From assembly GCA_003209655.1 (NCBI GenBank), contig QCPW01000004.1, positions 104,029 to 168,028 of the forward strand: a stretch of DNA of 64,000 nt. The letters are read 5' to 3'. Below the pieces are notes generated by a model. That model did no database searches, was not told the DNA's origin, and worked only from the letters and a program-made list of their open reading frames with translations. Origin of the DNA: Prochlorococcus sp. AG-442-M23. GTDB taxonomy: Bacteria > Cyanobacteriota > Cyanobacteriia > PCC-6307 > Cyanobiaceae. The position numbers were made by a program, and so were the translations under genes. Below, piece by piece: positions 16,244 to 25,356 of this stretch (the stretch's first letter is position 1; the number at the start of each line of letters is the position of its first letter).

Positions 16244-17200
16244 ATGGCGAAGATTATAAAAATAGCATCCCATCTTCCTGAGGAAAAAATAACTAATGAA
16301 AAATTATCTTTCAATTTAAAAAATTGGTCAGCTGATAAAATTTATGAAAAAACAGGTATAAAAAAAAGATCAAAATCAAAAGAAAATGAAACTGCCGCTG
16401 ATCTTGCAATCTTAGCAGCAGAAAAAGTTTTTAAAATTTCAGATATATCAAAAGAAGAAATAGATATGCTTATATTTGTCACACAAACTCAGAATCAATG
16501 TTTGCCTACAAGTGCTTGTGAGATACATAATTCTTTAGGATTAAAAACTGAATGTGGCGCATTTGATATCAACCAAGGTTGTACAGGATATATTTATGGT
16601 TTGTTTTTAGCAAATAGTCTAATAAATAATAAATCTATTAAAAAAGTTTTACTGTTAACAGGAGATACATATACAAAATTATTAGACCCAGATAATGCAA
16701 GTGTTTCTACATTATTTGGAGATGGTGCATCAGCTACAATAATTGTTCAAGAGGATACTAATTCATCAATAGGTAGTTTTGAATTTGGTACTGATGGGAG
16801 TAAATCTGGACTTATAAAATGCGATTTTGCAGGTTTTAGAAAGTCTATTGATAACTGGGGACATTTATATATGGATGGGGCAAATGTAATGACTTTTACT
16901 TTAAGTGCAATCCCAAAAGCCATTTATTCTTATTTAGAAAAAACAAATTCAGAGTTAAAAGATTATGAATATGTTATTTTCCATCAAGCTAATAAGTTTA
17001 TATTGGAGAGACTTTATAAAAAACTTGGCATACCAGAAAAGGGCATAATACACCTCGAGAACTGTGGGAATACAGTATCAAGTTCTATTCCTTTAGCTAT
17101 GGAAGAATTTACTAATAGAAATAATCAAAATGAAGTAAACATTCTTTTAGTAGGTTTCGGAGTTGGACTATCATGGGGTATAACTTCCGTGAGACTTTAA
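16244..17200 (+). CDS. 3-oxoacyl-ACP synthase III-like enzyme
   Basis: A 318 aa thiolase-fold condensing enzyme. The Cys-His-Asn catalytic triad is present: FDINQGCTGYIYGLFLA (Cys, about residue 110), VIFHQANKFILERL (His) and LENCGNTVSSSIPLAM (Asn). KAS III starts chains by joining acetyl-CoA to malonyl-ACP. Its direct partner is the ACP gene only 3 bp downstream, and a normal fatty-acid fabH would sit in another context. It is therefore more likely a dedicated copy for a special acyl group. Confidence 0.85.
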   Translation: MAKIIKIASHLPEEKITNEKLSFNLKNWSADKIYEKTGIKKRSKSKENETAADLAILAAEKVFKISDISKEEIDMLIFVTQTQNQCLPTSACEIHNSLGLKTECGAFDINQGCTGYIYGLFLANSLINNKSIKKVLLLTGDTYTKLLDPDNASVSTLFGDGASATIIVQEDTNSSIGSFEFGTDGSKSGLIKCDFAGFRKSIDNWGHLYMDGANVMTFTLSAIPKAIYSYLEKTNSELKDYEYVIFHQANKFILERLYKKLGIPEKGIIHLENCGNTVSSSIPLAMEEFTNRNNQNEVNILLVGFGVGLSWGITSVRL

Positions 17201-17203
17201 ACT

Positions 17204-17428
17204 ATGTCACAAGATGAAGAAAACCTTTTTTTAATAAAGTTTCTAGATGAATTAGGTCTTGAATCTTCAATTACATTAGATTCTAGTTTAGATGAATTGG
17301 GTTGGGATTCCTTATCAGTAATTACTGCTATAGCTATTTTTGATGAAGTTTATGGAAAAACTCTTGATGTAGAAAAACTTAATAAGTGTAAGACAATAAG
17401 AGATATCCTAAAACTCTCGGAAAATTAG
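17204..17428 (+). CDS. acyl carrier protein
   Basis: A 74 aa carrier with the phosphopantetheine attachment site LDELGWDSLSVITAI (Ser of DSL at about residue 36). Acidic and four-helical as expected. It begins 3 bp after the KAS III gene, so the two form an operon. It is distinct from the housekeeping ACP in its motif (GWDSLSVIT instead of GADSLDTVE), which supports a dedicated pathway. Confidence 0.88.
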   Translation: MSQDEENLFLIKFLDELGLESSITLDSSLDELGWDSLSVITAIAIFDEVYGKTLDVEKLNKCKTIRDILKLSEN

Positions 17429-17531
17429 TTTTAAAATAATTATCTCTATACCTTATTGAAAAATTGATTTTTTATGTTCAAATATGTAAAAACTTTAGGA
17501 ATTTTATTCTTCTTGAACTTAACTTAAAATA

Positions 17532-18413
17532 GTGATGAAAATAAATTTAATAAAAGAGGATAATTTAAGGGTTGTTATAAAATTCCTCGCTAAGGGATTT
17601 TCTTTATCAAATAATAGATCTAATCAGATTGAAAAGTTCTTAAAAGATGCAAATAAGAAAAATATAGATTTCTTTGGTTTTTATTTATCTAACTCTAATA
17701 ATCAAATCTTTGGTGCAATTTTGTCTCCACTGCAAGGTAAATATTATTCTGAGCAAAAAGAATTTAAAGTAATTAATCTTATGGCTTGGTATGTTCTCCC
17801 AAAATATAGAGGGATAGAATCTCTTAGATTGGTAAAATTTGCAATTAAATATTTAGATTCTAGAAATTTTTCAATTACTAACTATACTCCTAACAAAGTT
17901 GCAAAAAAAGTTTTTATTAATTTTGGTTTTCAGCATATGGAAACTTTAACCGCAAGATATTTTTGTTTTGAGGGTTATAAATATTTTTTATCTTTTTTAT
18001 TTAAAAAATATGATTTAAAAAAAATATCTTCCTCTTTAAGATATTCTGAATTTAAAGAAAATTGTAAGGGAGGTATCCTCACTCATAAAGTTAATTTGAG
18101 TAATAATGAGATTATTTTTAAATCTATAAGACTTTTTCGTAAAAAGAAAATATTTGGATTGGAAATAAGTTATCCAGTTTTATATATTGTACCTTCAACA
18201 CAATCAAAATACATAGTTGAAAATTTTGAATTTTTTTGTAGCTTTATTTCATCTTATTTTTTTGTTCTTTTTATAGAAATTGATTTAGAAAAAAAATATT
18301 TAGATTCTAATCTCAATATTTATAAAAGATTTAAATCACGGTATATATTTTTCTCCAGAGAAAAATTCATCAAATCTGTCCCTTTCTTTGGAAGTGAACT
18401 TATATTAAATTAA
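17532..18413 (+). CDS. acyltransferase-like (GNAT-fold) protein
   Basis: A 293 aa protein. Residues 1-140 resemble a GNAT acyltransferase: VINLMAWYVLPKYRG, followed by RLVKFAIKYLD and KVAKKVFINFGFQHMET, the usual acetyl-CoA/acyl-pantetheine binding order. The last 150 residues are unassigned. The GTG at 17532 is followed at once by ATG 17535, the likely start. Located after KAS III and ACP, it may move the acyl chain made by them onto a sugar or lipid; that is inference. Confidence 0.55.
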   Translation: MMKINLIKEDNLRVVIKFLAKGFSLSNNRSNQIEKFLKDANKKNIDFFGFYLSNSNNQIFGAILSPLQGKYYSEQKEFKVINLMAWYVLPKYRGIESLRLVKFAIKYLDSRNFSITNYTPNKVAKKVFINFGFQHMETLTARYFCFEGYKYFLSFLFKKYDLKKISSSLRYSEFKENCKGGILTHKVNLSNNEIIFKSIRLFRKKKIFGLEISYPVLYIVPSTQSKYIVENFEFFCSFISSYFFVLFIEIDLEKKYLDSNLNIYKRFKSRYIFFSREKFIKSVPFFGSELILN

Positions 18414-18417
18414 TTTT

Positions 18418-18522
18418 TTATTGAATTTTAAAATGATTCCTTTCCAAATGAGGAAGAATCTTAATAGCTGTTATGAATAAAATTAGATCAAAAATAATAA
18501 ATAATCCTTTTTTAAATTTCAA
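18418..18522 (-). CDS. 34 aa TTG-started microprotein, tentative
   Basis: Reads MKFKKGLFIIFDLILFITAI... with a basic start, one helix and a charged tail. Start codon TTG. The rest of the gap up to 18860 holds another weak TTG frame (18621-18725, 34 aa, MVGKTYTELYLNQNN...) and otherwise nothing I recognise. Confidence 0.35.
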   Translation of the reverse strand: MKFKKGLFIIFDLILFITAIKILPHLERNHFKIQ

Positions 18523-18860
18523 TAATTGAATTAATGTTTCTTAGCAATTAAAGTAAATATTAAATAATTTTCGTTTTCTATATTTTAAATTTTTAATTAT
18601 TAATTAAAATACAAAAAAAATTGGTAGGAAAAACTTATACTGAATTATACTTAAATCAAAATAATGGGAAAGGTCTTGAAGTAAGAAAAAGGGATATTGT
18701 AGATTTATTATCTTTTCTGTATTAGGCTTTAATATAGAATAAATATTTATTTAATTCATATCAAAAACTATCAAATTTAAGTAATTTTTATAGAACTTTT
18801 GGATTTATTTCATTTAAGATAGATGATCAGCTTGTTTAAAACTTTATTTCATTAGCTTTT

Positions 18861-19589
18861 ATGAATAAAACAGCGATTTTTATACCAGCTAGGATGGGTA
18901 GCACAAGATTCCCTGGTAAACCATTAGCCCCAATTGATGGAATACCCATGATTGTATATTGTGCTAGAAATGCTATAAAGACTGGATTAGAAGTTTATGT
19001 ATGTACTGATTCAGAAGAAATAAAGGCTGTTTGCTCTCTTTATAAAATAAAAGCTATAATGACACCTGATTGTGAAACAGGTACTGACAGAATTGCAATA
19101 GCAGCAAAAAACATGAGTTTGAGTCATGTAATAAACCTGCAAGGAGATGAACCATTAATAGATTCTGACTCAATTAATTTAGTTATTTCAATGCTTCCAA
19201 TTTTAGATAAAAAAGAAAATGCAATTATTAATGCAATTAAAGATATCAACTCTGAGGAAGCATTTGACCCTAATAATGTTAAATGTGCAGTTTTAGAAAA
19301 TTTCTCTATTATCCAGTACTTATCAAGAAAACCACTTCTAAATTCTGAAGAAGGAAGTGAAAAACCAAATTATTTTAAACAATTAGGTTTATATGCAATG
19401 TCTGTAAATAATCTTCAAAAATTTGCAAATATGCCTAAAGGGGAATTAGAGAAAGCTGAAAGAATAGAGCTTTTAAGATGGTTAGAGAATGGAAAGGAAT
19501 TAATTCCTTGTAGAGTGTATAAAGAAACAATTTCAGTAGATACGCCTAATGATCTTGTTAAGGTATTAAGTAAAATTAATCAAAAATAA
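18861..19589 (+). CDS. kdsB: 3-deoxy-manno-octulosonate cytidylyltransferase
   Basis: A 242 aa CMP-sugar synthetase: AIFIPARMGSTRFPGKPLAPIDGIPMI at the start (nucleotide loop), HVINLQGDEPLID in the middle, and KQLGLYAM plus ELLRWLENG near the end. It couples CTP and Kdo to form CMP-Kdo for lipopolysaccharide. Several marine picocyanobacteria are reported to make LPS without Kdo, so the gene may act on a related 3-deoxy sugar or be part of a strain-specific surface structure. Followed 12 bp later by a HAD phosphatase. Confidence 0.88.
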   Translation: MNKTAIFIPARMGSTRFPGKPLAPIDGIPMIVYCARNAIKTGLEVYVCTDSEEIKAVCSLYKIKAIMTPDCETGTDRIAIAAKNMSLSHVINLQGDEPLIDSDSINLVISMLPILDKKENAIINAIKDINSEEAFDPNNVKCAVLENFSIIQYLSRKPLLNSEEGSEKPNYFKQLGLYAMSVNNLQKFANMPKGELEKAERIELLRWLENGKELIPCRVYKETISVDTPNDLVKVLSKINQK

Positions 19590-19600
19590 TTAATTAATAC

Positions 19601-20236
19601 GTGGAAAATCGAGTTATAAATTGCATTTTGTTTGATTTTGATGGAGTCTTAATAGATTCACTGCCTGCTATGGAAATCGCATGGAAATCAGTCCAAAATA
19701 AATATGGAATTTTAAATACCTTTTTAGATTACAAAAAATATATTGGATTACCTTTTAAAGAAATTTTAAAGCAATTAAATATCGATAAAAAATATCACGA
19801 AGAAATTAATGATCATTACAGTAAAATAACTAGAATAAATAAAAAATTAATTAAACTAAATCCATATGTAAATTCCACTTTGGATTGGTTAAAAGGTAAC
19901 TTTATTAAAACTGGTATTGTTACATCAAAAGATAAAATAAGAACTTTGGAGTTAGTTCAATATTTTCAATTAAATTTCGAAATAATAGTAACCCCTGAGT
20001 TGACTAAATTTGGCAAACCATCATCTGAGCCAATTTTATTTGCCGCGAAAAATTTAAAATTAAAAACTAATGAAATTGTTTTTGTTGGAGATATGGAATC
20101 AGATATGTGTTGTGCTTTCAACTCTAATTGTCATTATTTACACTATAAAAATGGATATCAATATCTTTTTCATCAAATGTATGGGGGGGAAATTTATTCT
20201 TTAATTGAATTAATTGAATATATAAATAATATCTAA
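19601..20236 (+). CDS. HAD-family phosphatase
   Basis: GTG-started 211 aa protein with all HAD motifs: CILFDFDGVLIDS (nucleophile Asp), KTGIVTSKDK (Thr/Ser), KFGKPSSEP (Lys) and IVFVGDMESDM (acidic pair), plus the helical cap of phosphoglycolate phosphatase-like enzymes. Its place behind kdsB suggests it makes the free sugar acid by removing a phosphate, as KdsC does. It does not look like KdsC itself, which has no such cap. Confidence 0.8.
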   Translation: MENRVINCILFDFDGVLIDSLPAMEIAWKSVQNKYGILNTFLDYKKYIGLPFKEILKQLNIDKKYHEEINDHYSKITRINKKLIKLNPYVNSTLDWLKGNFIKTGIVTSKDKIRTLELVQYFQLNFEIIVTPELTKFGKPSSEPILFAAKNLKLKTNEIVFVGDMESDMCCAFNSNCHYLHYKNGYQYLFHQMYGGEIYSLIELIEYINNI

Positions 20237-20538
20237 TTTAAATTTCAATTTTGAAACTGTTGATATTTTTCAGTTTTTATCTTAAAAGCGATATTGAATC
20301 TTTTTTAACTATTTAACCCATTTTGAATTAAATAGAATTTTTTATATACTCTTTATTTATGAAACTGAAGTAAGCTAAAACTTTTATCAATCTAATTTTT
20401 CAAATAATTTTTAAAAATCCAAATTACATTTAAAACTATATATATCTAAGGGAGACAAATCATTAAGATCCTCTTATGAATAGATAAAAAAGTAAATCAG
20501 CATATTTACCGATTTACTAAAAAACTAAATAGTAGTAA

Positions 20539-20745
20539 TTTAAAAATGTTGAGTTGGAGGCAATCTAAATGATTGATAGTCCGCCTGAAATTTAGCAAAT
20601 TTACAAATATAGGAAGCGTATTCCTGACAAAGGGATTATTCGAAAAGTAAAGTTCAATCAATAAGTCTGATAAGACTTCGCTCTATAATTACCAGCGACA
20701 AAAGGGACTAAACTTTGCGAAAACGATCCCCTTTCCTACATATAT
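20539..20745 (+). ncRNA. candidate structured RNA, unassigned
   Basis: No coding frame is visible but several compact hairpins follow each other. These are AGGC-AATC/GATT...GCCT (20558-20586), AGGAA/TTCCT (20611-20625), AAGTCT-GATA-AGACTT (20663-20678) and AAAGGG/CCCTTT (20701-20734). This is the most GC-rich part of the intergenic region. The strand is inferred from the terminator further down. It lacks the conserved cores of RNase P RNA, SRP RNA and tmRNA. A Yfr-type or 6S-like RNA remains possible. Confidence 0.5.
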
Positions 20746-20813
20746 TAAGCTTATGAGTAAATAAACTTTATATATGTATTTTAAAAATGTTGAAAGTATA
20801 AATAAGAATCTTT

Positions 20814-20846
20814 AAAGAGGACTGTTATTGCAGACCTCTTTTTTTT
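20814..20846 (+). terminator. intrinsic terminator
   Basis: Near-symmetric hairpin AAAGAGG-A-CTG, loop TTATTG, CAG-A-CCTCTTT followed by a run of T. It stands 66 bp before the peptidase gene and about 580 bp after the HAD gene, so it most likely ends a transcript that begins in the intergenic region. Confidence 0.88.
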
Positions 20847-20911
20847 ATATTTAATAATGTCTTTTGTTAGACAATTTTAATTTTCTAAGGGGAATAAATT
20901 ATATTTAAAAT

Positions 20912-21847
20912 ATGAAAGAAAAAAATTTATTTCCCTCAATAGAACCAAGAGAAAAAGGTTTTTTACAAGTAAGTAAAATCCATTCTATCTATTGGGAAAG
21001 ATCTGGTAATCCTAATGGTAAGAAGATATTAGTAATACATGGTGGTCCTGGAGGTGGGAGTCAACCACGATATAGAAGATATTTCAATCCAGAAAAATTT
21101 GATATTGTTCAATTTGATCAAAGAGGTTGTGGTAACTCAAGACCATTTTCAGAATTAAGAGAAAATACAACATTAGATTTAGTAAATGATATTGAGAAAT
21201 TAAGATTAAATTTGAATATAGATTCTTGGCACTTATTTGGGGGTTCATGGGGTTCTACTTTAGCTTTGATTTATGCAATAAAAAATCCATCAAAAGTTAA
21301 AAGTATGACCTTAAGAGGAATATTTTTATGCAGAAAATTCGAACTATTATGGTTTTATCAATATGGTGCAAGTGAGATATTCCCCGATGAATTTGAAAAA
21401 TATATCTCTGTAATACCTCTCAATGAAAGGCAGAATTTAATAGCTTCTTTTTATAAATATCTAACATCTTCAGATATTGAACTTAGATCAAGAGCTGCTG
21501 CTGCTTGGACAAATTGGGAACTCTCTACAAGTCATCTGGTTAAAAGAGATATCAATCTTGGTAAAAATAATTCTTTTTCTGATGCTTTTGCAAGAATAGA
21601 GTGTCATTATTTTATAAATAATATCTTCTTAGAAGATGATTTCATTTTGAAAAATATAAAGATTATAGAATCTATACCAACTAAGATAATCCAAGGAAGA
21701 TACGATATAGTTTGTCCTGTAAGAAGTGCTTGGGATCTTAATAGACATTTAATAAATTCAGAGTTAATAATTGTAAATGATGCTGGTCATTCTATGAGCG
21801 AAAAAGGGATAACTTTAAAATTATTAGAGTCCGTAAAAAAGCTTTAA
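20912..21847 (+). CDS. pip: proline iminopeptidase
   Basis: A 311 aa alpha/beta hydrolase that releases N-terminal proline from peptides in the cytoplasm. It shows the oxyanion/HGGPG loop (VIHGGPGGGSQPRYRRYF), FDQRGCGNSRP, the nucleophile elbow FGGSWGSTLAL, the acid in GRYDIVCP and the base in NDAGHSMSEKG. The length is normal. It lies behind its own terminator and likely has its own promoter. Confidence 0.92.
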   Translation: MKEKNLFPSIEPREKGFLQVSKIHSIYWERSGNPNGKKILVIHGGPGGGSQPRYRRYFNPEKFDIVQFDQRGCGNSRPFSELRENTTLDLVNDIEKLRLNLNIDSWHLFGGSWGSTLALIYAIKNPSKVKSMTLRGIFLCRKFELLWFYQYGASEIFPDEFEKYISVIPLNERQNLIASFYKYLTSSDIELRSRAAAAWTNWELSTSHLVKRDINLGKNNSFSDAFARIECHYFINNIFLEDDFILKNIKIIESIPTKIIQGRYDIVCPVRSAWDLNRHLINSELIIVNDAGHSMSEKGITLKLLESVKKL

Positions 21848-21886
21848 AAAATTAGTATAAAGATCAAAGGAAATATAATTTACAAA

Positions 21887-22060
21887 TCAGAGTCCATTAT
21901 CTTCAATATTTTTAGCAATACTTCTAAGTAATTCAACTATATCTGCGTCATCACATTTAGTATCTTTTTTAAGCAAAATACACTCATCTCTTATACTCAC
22001 ATTAGTACTCCACCAAATACCAGAACTATTGGTATCGTCCCATTCGAATCTATCAGACAT
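21887..22060 (-). CDS. 57 aa acidic small protein
   Basis: ATG ORF reading MSDRFEWDDTNSSGIWWSTN... ending in an acidic helix, DADIVELLRSIAKNIEDNGL. Three cysteines or fewer, no membrane segment. It stands just before the photolyase end on the opposite side of pip; not recognised. Confidence 0.55.
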   Translation of the reverse strand: MSDRFEWDDTNSSGIWWSTNVSIRDECILLKKDTKCDDADIVELLRSIAKNIEDNGL

Positions 22061-22079
22061 GATCTAAATCAATAAAATA

Positions 22080-23582
22080 CTATAAATCTAATGTTAATTC
22101 ATATTGGAGTTCTTTCTCTTTCAAATTTATTTTTTTTTGATTATGTGGTCTATTTTTGGGCGATTTTTTTCTAGAGCCATGTCTTAAATAAACTTCTTTT
22201 GAAATATCCCAATAACCCTCTTTTTGAGTTATTTCTTGTATCTTTTTTCTAGCAATTTTAGTAGTTTGTATGATGTCAATTATTGGTTTTGTATATTTAG
22301 AATTTGAATACTTGCTTAAATTAAATCTTTCCATCAACCAAGGTTCATGTATGAAATTTTCAGGATAATCTTTGATTTCTGGAACCCATTTTCTAATAAA
22401 AGTTCCTTTAGGATCATGATCCTTCCCTTGCTTAATAGGATTATAAATTCTATTTATATTGATAGATGTTGTACCAGATTGCATTTGGCATTGGTTCCAG
22501 TGAATTCCAGGCTCATAGTCAATAAATTTGCTTGCTAATTCTTTACCTGATTCTTGCCATGGTATCCATAAATTATAGCTTGCAAAAGACATCAACATTG
22601 CACGCATTCTAAAATTAAGCCATCCATTAAAATTTAAAGATCTCATACAAGCATCTAAGAAGGGAAAACCAGTTTTACCCTCACTCCATAATTGAAGTAA
22701 ATTGTTATCTTTTTTTCTAATTTTGTGGAAATAGGGATGAAATTCTTTAAATTCTAATTCAGGTTCACTTTCAAGTTTTTGGATAAAATGACAATGCCAA
22801 GTTAATCTACTTTTTAACATTTTAGAATTATTATTCTGATATAAATTTGCTTTATAAAAAATCTCTTTTAAGGAAATACATCCCCAACTTATAAAGGGCG
22901 ATAGTCTTGAACAGCTATCGAATGATTTCTCTGGGCTTGAAATATCTTTCGAGTAAGAATTTAATTTGCTACTAAAAAAATATTCCATTCTTTTGAGACC
23001 ATTTTCTCTACCACCCTTTAATCGGCCATTACATAAGTCTTTTTTAAAAAAAAAGTAATCATCTGGAGGTATTTCACCTTTTTCTATCTCTACAGGATTA
23101 ATTTTTGTTGGTTTTATAAATAATTTTTTCTCCATATTTTTCTGCCACTTTTTTGACCAATAATTTCTATCTAAATTTCCTCTGAATACAGAAAATTGCA
23201 AATATTCTTTCCAAATTATTTCTTTACTTGAAGCCCATTTCCTAACTTCTTGATCTCTTTTGTAAGAAAAATAGTCTCCAGTTTCTTGATGACTGTAAAT
23301 AGCTTTTATATAAAATTTTTTAGAAATTTCTTCAAAAATTTCAATGACTTCTCCTGTTCTTATTATTAAAGGCTGACCAATATTTTTTAGTGAATTTCGT
23401 AAATCTAATAAGCTTTCCTTACAAAATTGCCATTGCCTATCTGAATGGGTTTTTTGCATCCAAAGTTCTTTCTCAATAATATAAATAGGAATTATATCTC
23501 TATCTTTTAAAGATTCCAAAAGAGCTTCATTATCGTCTATTCTTAAATCTTTTTTAAACCATAAAATATTTATTTCTTGCAT
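22080..23582 (-). CDS. DNA photolyase / cryptochrome family
   Basis: A 500 aa flavoprotein. The N-terminal photolyase domain begins INILWFKKDLRIDDNEALLESL. The C-terminal FAD-binding domain contains SRLSPFISWGCISLKE, TGFPFLDACMRSLNFNGWLNFRMRAML and the GIHWNQCQMQSGTTSININRIYNP region with the FAD and lesion contacts. It probably repairs UV-made pyrimidine dimers in light, as expected for surface-ocean cells. A basic C-terminal tail of about 50 residues (HGSRKKSPKNRPHNQKK) is unusual. A signalling cryptochrome cannot be excluded. Confidence 0.88.
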   Translation of the reverse strand: MQEINILWFKKDLRIDDNEALLESLKDRDIIPIYIIEKELWMQKTHSDRQWQFCKESLLDLRNSLKNIGQPLIIRTGEVIEIFEEISKKFYIKAIYSHQETGDYFSYKRDQEVRKWASSKEIIWKEYLQFSVFRGNLDRNYWSKKWQKNMEKKLFIKPTKINPVEIEKGEIPPDDYFFFKKDLCNGRLKGGRENGLKRMEYFFSSKLNSYSKDISSPEKSFDSCSRLSPFISWGCISLKEIFYKANLYQNNNSKMLKSRLTWHCHFIQKLESEPELEFKEFHPYFHKIRKKDNNLLQLWSEGKTGFPFLDACMRSLNFNGWLNFRMRAMLMSFASYNLWIPWQESGKELASKFIDYEPGIHWNQCQMQSGTTSININRIYNPIKQGKDHDPKGTFIRKWVPEIKDYPENFIHEPWLMERFNLSKYSNSKYTKPIIDIIQTTKIARKKIQEITQKEGYWDISKEVYLRHGSRKKSPKNRPHNQKKINLKEKELQYELTLDL

Positions 23583-23700
23583 CTAATTGAATTTTCTTTA
23601 ATTATAAAAAAACTTTTTATTACCTATGACTTTTGATTTAATCTTTTCCTAATTAATATAATAATCAAACAAATTATTGATATATTTAATTATAAAACTA

Positions 23701-24324
23701 ATGCCTATATCTAATACTTTATGGGAAAGTCATTTTGATCTTGCGTTATTAAGCCTTGAAACAAATTTTGTTCAAGGTATAAAAACTGGAAGCTTGCCAA
23801 AAAATATATTTCAAGAATATGTAGCCCAAGATTATTTCTTCTTAGAAAGTTTTGCTCGAGCATATGGCTTAGCAGTTTCTAAATCTAAAAATAAAAATTC
23901 AATAAAGGTTTTAAGTCAACTTTTAGTTGGGGTATCAGAGGAGTTAATACTTCATGAGACATATGCAAAAGAATGGGATATTGATCTAACAAATAATCAT
24001 ATAAAACCAGCGACTGAAAATTATACTAAATTCTTAGATGAAGTTTCTAAAAAACAAACTGCCGTTGAGATAATGTTTGCAATGACGCCCTGTATGCGTT
24101 TATATTCTTGGTTAGGTAAGTCATTATCAAACAATGTTTTAAATAATCCATATAAAGAATGGATTATTACATATTCAGATGAAACCTTTAATAATCTAGC
24201 AAAATCACTTGAAAACCTTATTAATTCCTCTAAAGAGCCATATGATATCAATTTAGCAAATTATCTATATAAGAGGGCTATGGAATTGGAATTAGAGTTT
24301 TTTAATGCTTACTCTAATTACTAA
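23701..24324 (+). CDS. TenA-type thiaminase II family protein
   Basis: A helical 207 aa protein (start chosen at the ATG giving MPISNTLWESHFDLALLS; the track's TTG adds eight residues). Family marks are EYVAQDYFFLESFARAY (substrate Asp), then EEL-x-LHETYAKEW, and MFAMTPCMRLYSWLG with the catalytic Cys. TenA hydrolyses amino-HMP to HMP, recycling broken thiamin. It is followed 33 bp later by ThiD, so the two genes form a pyrimidine salvage unit. Confidence 0.85.
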   Translation: MPISNTLWESHFDLALLSLETNFVQGIKTGSLPKNIFQEYVAQDYFFLESFARAYGLAVSKSKNKNSIKVLSQLLVGVSEELILHETYAKEWDIDLTNNHIKPATENYTKFLDEVSKKQTAVEIMFAMTPCMRLYSWLGKSLSNNVLNNPYKEWIITYSDETFNNLAKSLENLINSSKEPYDINLANYLYKRAMELELEFFNAYSNY

Positions 24325-24357
24325 AAAAAAAGTAAATTCAAAACTTTAAAAATAATT

Positions 24358-25158
24358 ATGTACTCAAAAATCGCCCTTTCTATTGGTGGGAGTGACTCTG
24401 GCGGAGGTGCAGGTATTCAAGCAGATTTAAGAACTTTTATGGCACTAAATGTTCATGGATGCATTGCAATTACATGTATAACAGCTCAAAATAGTTTTGA
24501 GGTAAAAAGGGTTGAAGCGGTAGAAAGTGATACTTTAATAAGTCAGATTGATACTTTATTTGCAGATTTCGAAATTAATGCTTTAAAAACTGGAATGCTG
24601 CTAAACGAGCGTATTATTATTGATACGGCTTCAAAATTAAAATCATATTCTATACCTAAGGTTATTGATCCAGTAATGGTAACTAGAACAGGTTCAAAAT
24701 TACTTGAGGATTCTGCAATTTCTGCTTATAAAAAATTACTTTTACCAATTGCTGATATAGTAACTCCTAATATTTTTGAAGCAAATCTTTTATCAAGCTT
24801 GGAGATCAAAAATAAGGAAGATATAGAGCTCTCTGCAAAACATATTATTGAACTTGGAGCTAAAGCAGTTTTAATAAAAGGAGGTGGACTTAAAGAAATG
24901 CGAGGTAAAGATTTTTATTTAGATAGGACTGGAAAAAGAAAATGGTTTGCTAATAAATTTGTGAATACTCACAATACGCATGGAAGTGGCTGTACCTTTA
25001 GTGCTGGAATTTGTGGTTATCAAGCCCTAGGATTTGATTTGATAGAGTCAATTAAAAGGTCAAAAGTATTTATTGAAAGATCTTTAGAGAAATCATATAA
25101 AATTGGATCTGGTCCTGGACCTCTTGGGCATTACCAAAAACCTGAAAAGATTATTTAA
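24358..25158 (+). CDS. thiD: hydroxymethylpyrimidine (phosphate) kinase
   Basis: A 266 aa ribokinase-fold enzyme that phosphorylates HMP twice for thiamin synthesis. It shows SIGGSDSGGGAGIQADLRTF (substrate loop), VIDPVMVTRTGSKLL, LIKGG and HGSGCTFSAGI, the phosphate-binding anion hole. Length normal. Operon with the TenA-like gene. Confidence 0.93.
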   Translation: MYSKIALSIGGSDSGGGAGIQADLRTFMALNVHGCIAITCITAQNSFEVKRVEAVESDTLISQIDTLFADFEINALKTGMLLNERIIIDTASKLKSYSIPKVIDPVMVTRTGSKLLEDSAISAYKKLLLPIADIVTPNIFEANLLSSLEIKNKEDIELSAKHIIELGAKAVLIKGGGLKEMRGKDFYLDRTGKRKWFANKFVNTHNTHGSGCTFSAGICGYQALGFDLIESIKRSKVFIERSLEKSYKIGSGPGPLGHYQKPEKII

Positions 25159-25170
25159 GATAAAATATTT

Positions 25171-25356
25171 TTAAAACCACCATTTTCTAGTTGGTTTTTT
25201 TAAAAATAAAATTTCTTCTGTTTCCCATCCACCCTCTAGCCACTCAAGATGTTCTAATAATAAAGACTCACTTTCTCTTTTTGTTAAATGACCTAATCTG
25301 TTTGCAATCCCATCAAATCTTACTTTCATTAATTCTTCAATTTTGATGTTATTCAT
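25171..25356 (-). CDS. 61 aa hypothetical protein
   Basis: ATG ORF, helical and acidic, ending in a Trp-rich tail (KKPTRKWWF). Sequence MKVRFDGIANRLGHLTKRESESLLLEHLEWLEGGWETEE looks like a folded helical bundle. Convergent with thiD, 12 bp apart; family unknown. Confidence 0.55.
   Translation of the reverse strand: MNNIKIEELMKVRFDGIANRLGHLTKRESESLLLEHLEWLEGGWETEEILFLKKPTRKWWF

Noticed and set aside
20539-20745. tmRNA, RNase P RNA or SRP RNA at the structured locus
   Set aside because: None of the conserved core words of these RNAs, nor a tag-peptide frame of the cyanobacterial type, could be found.
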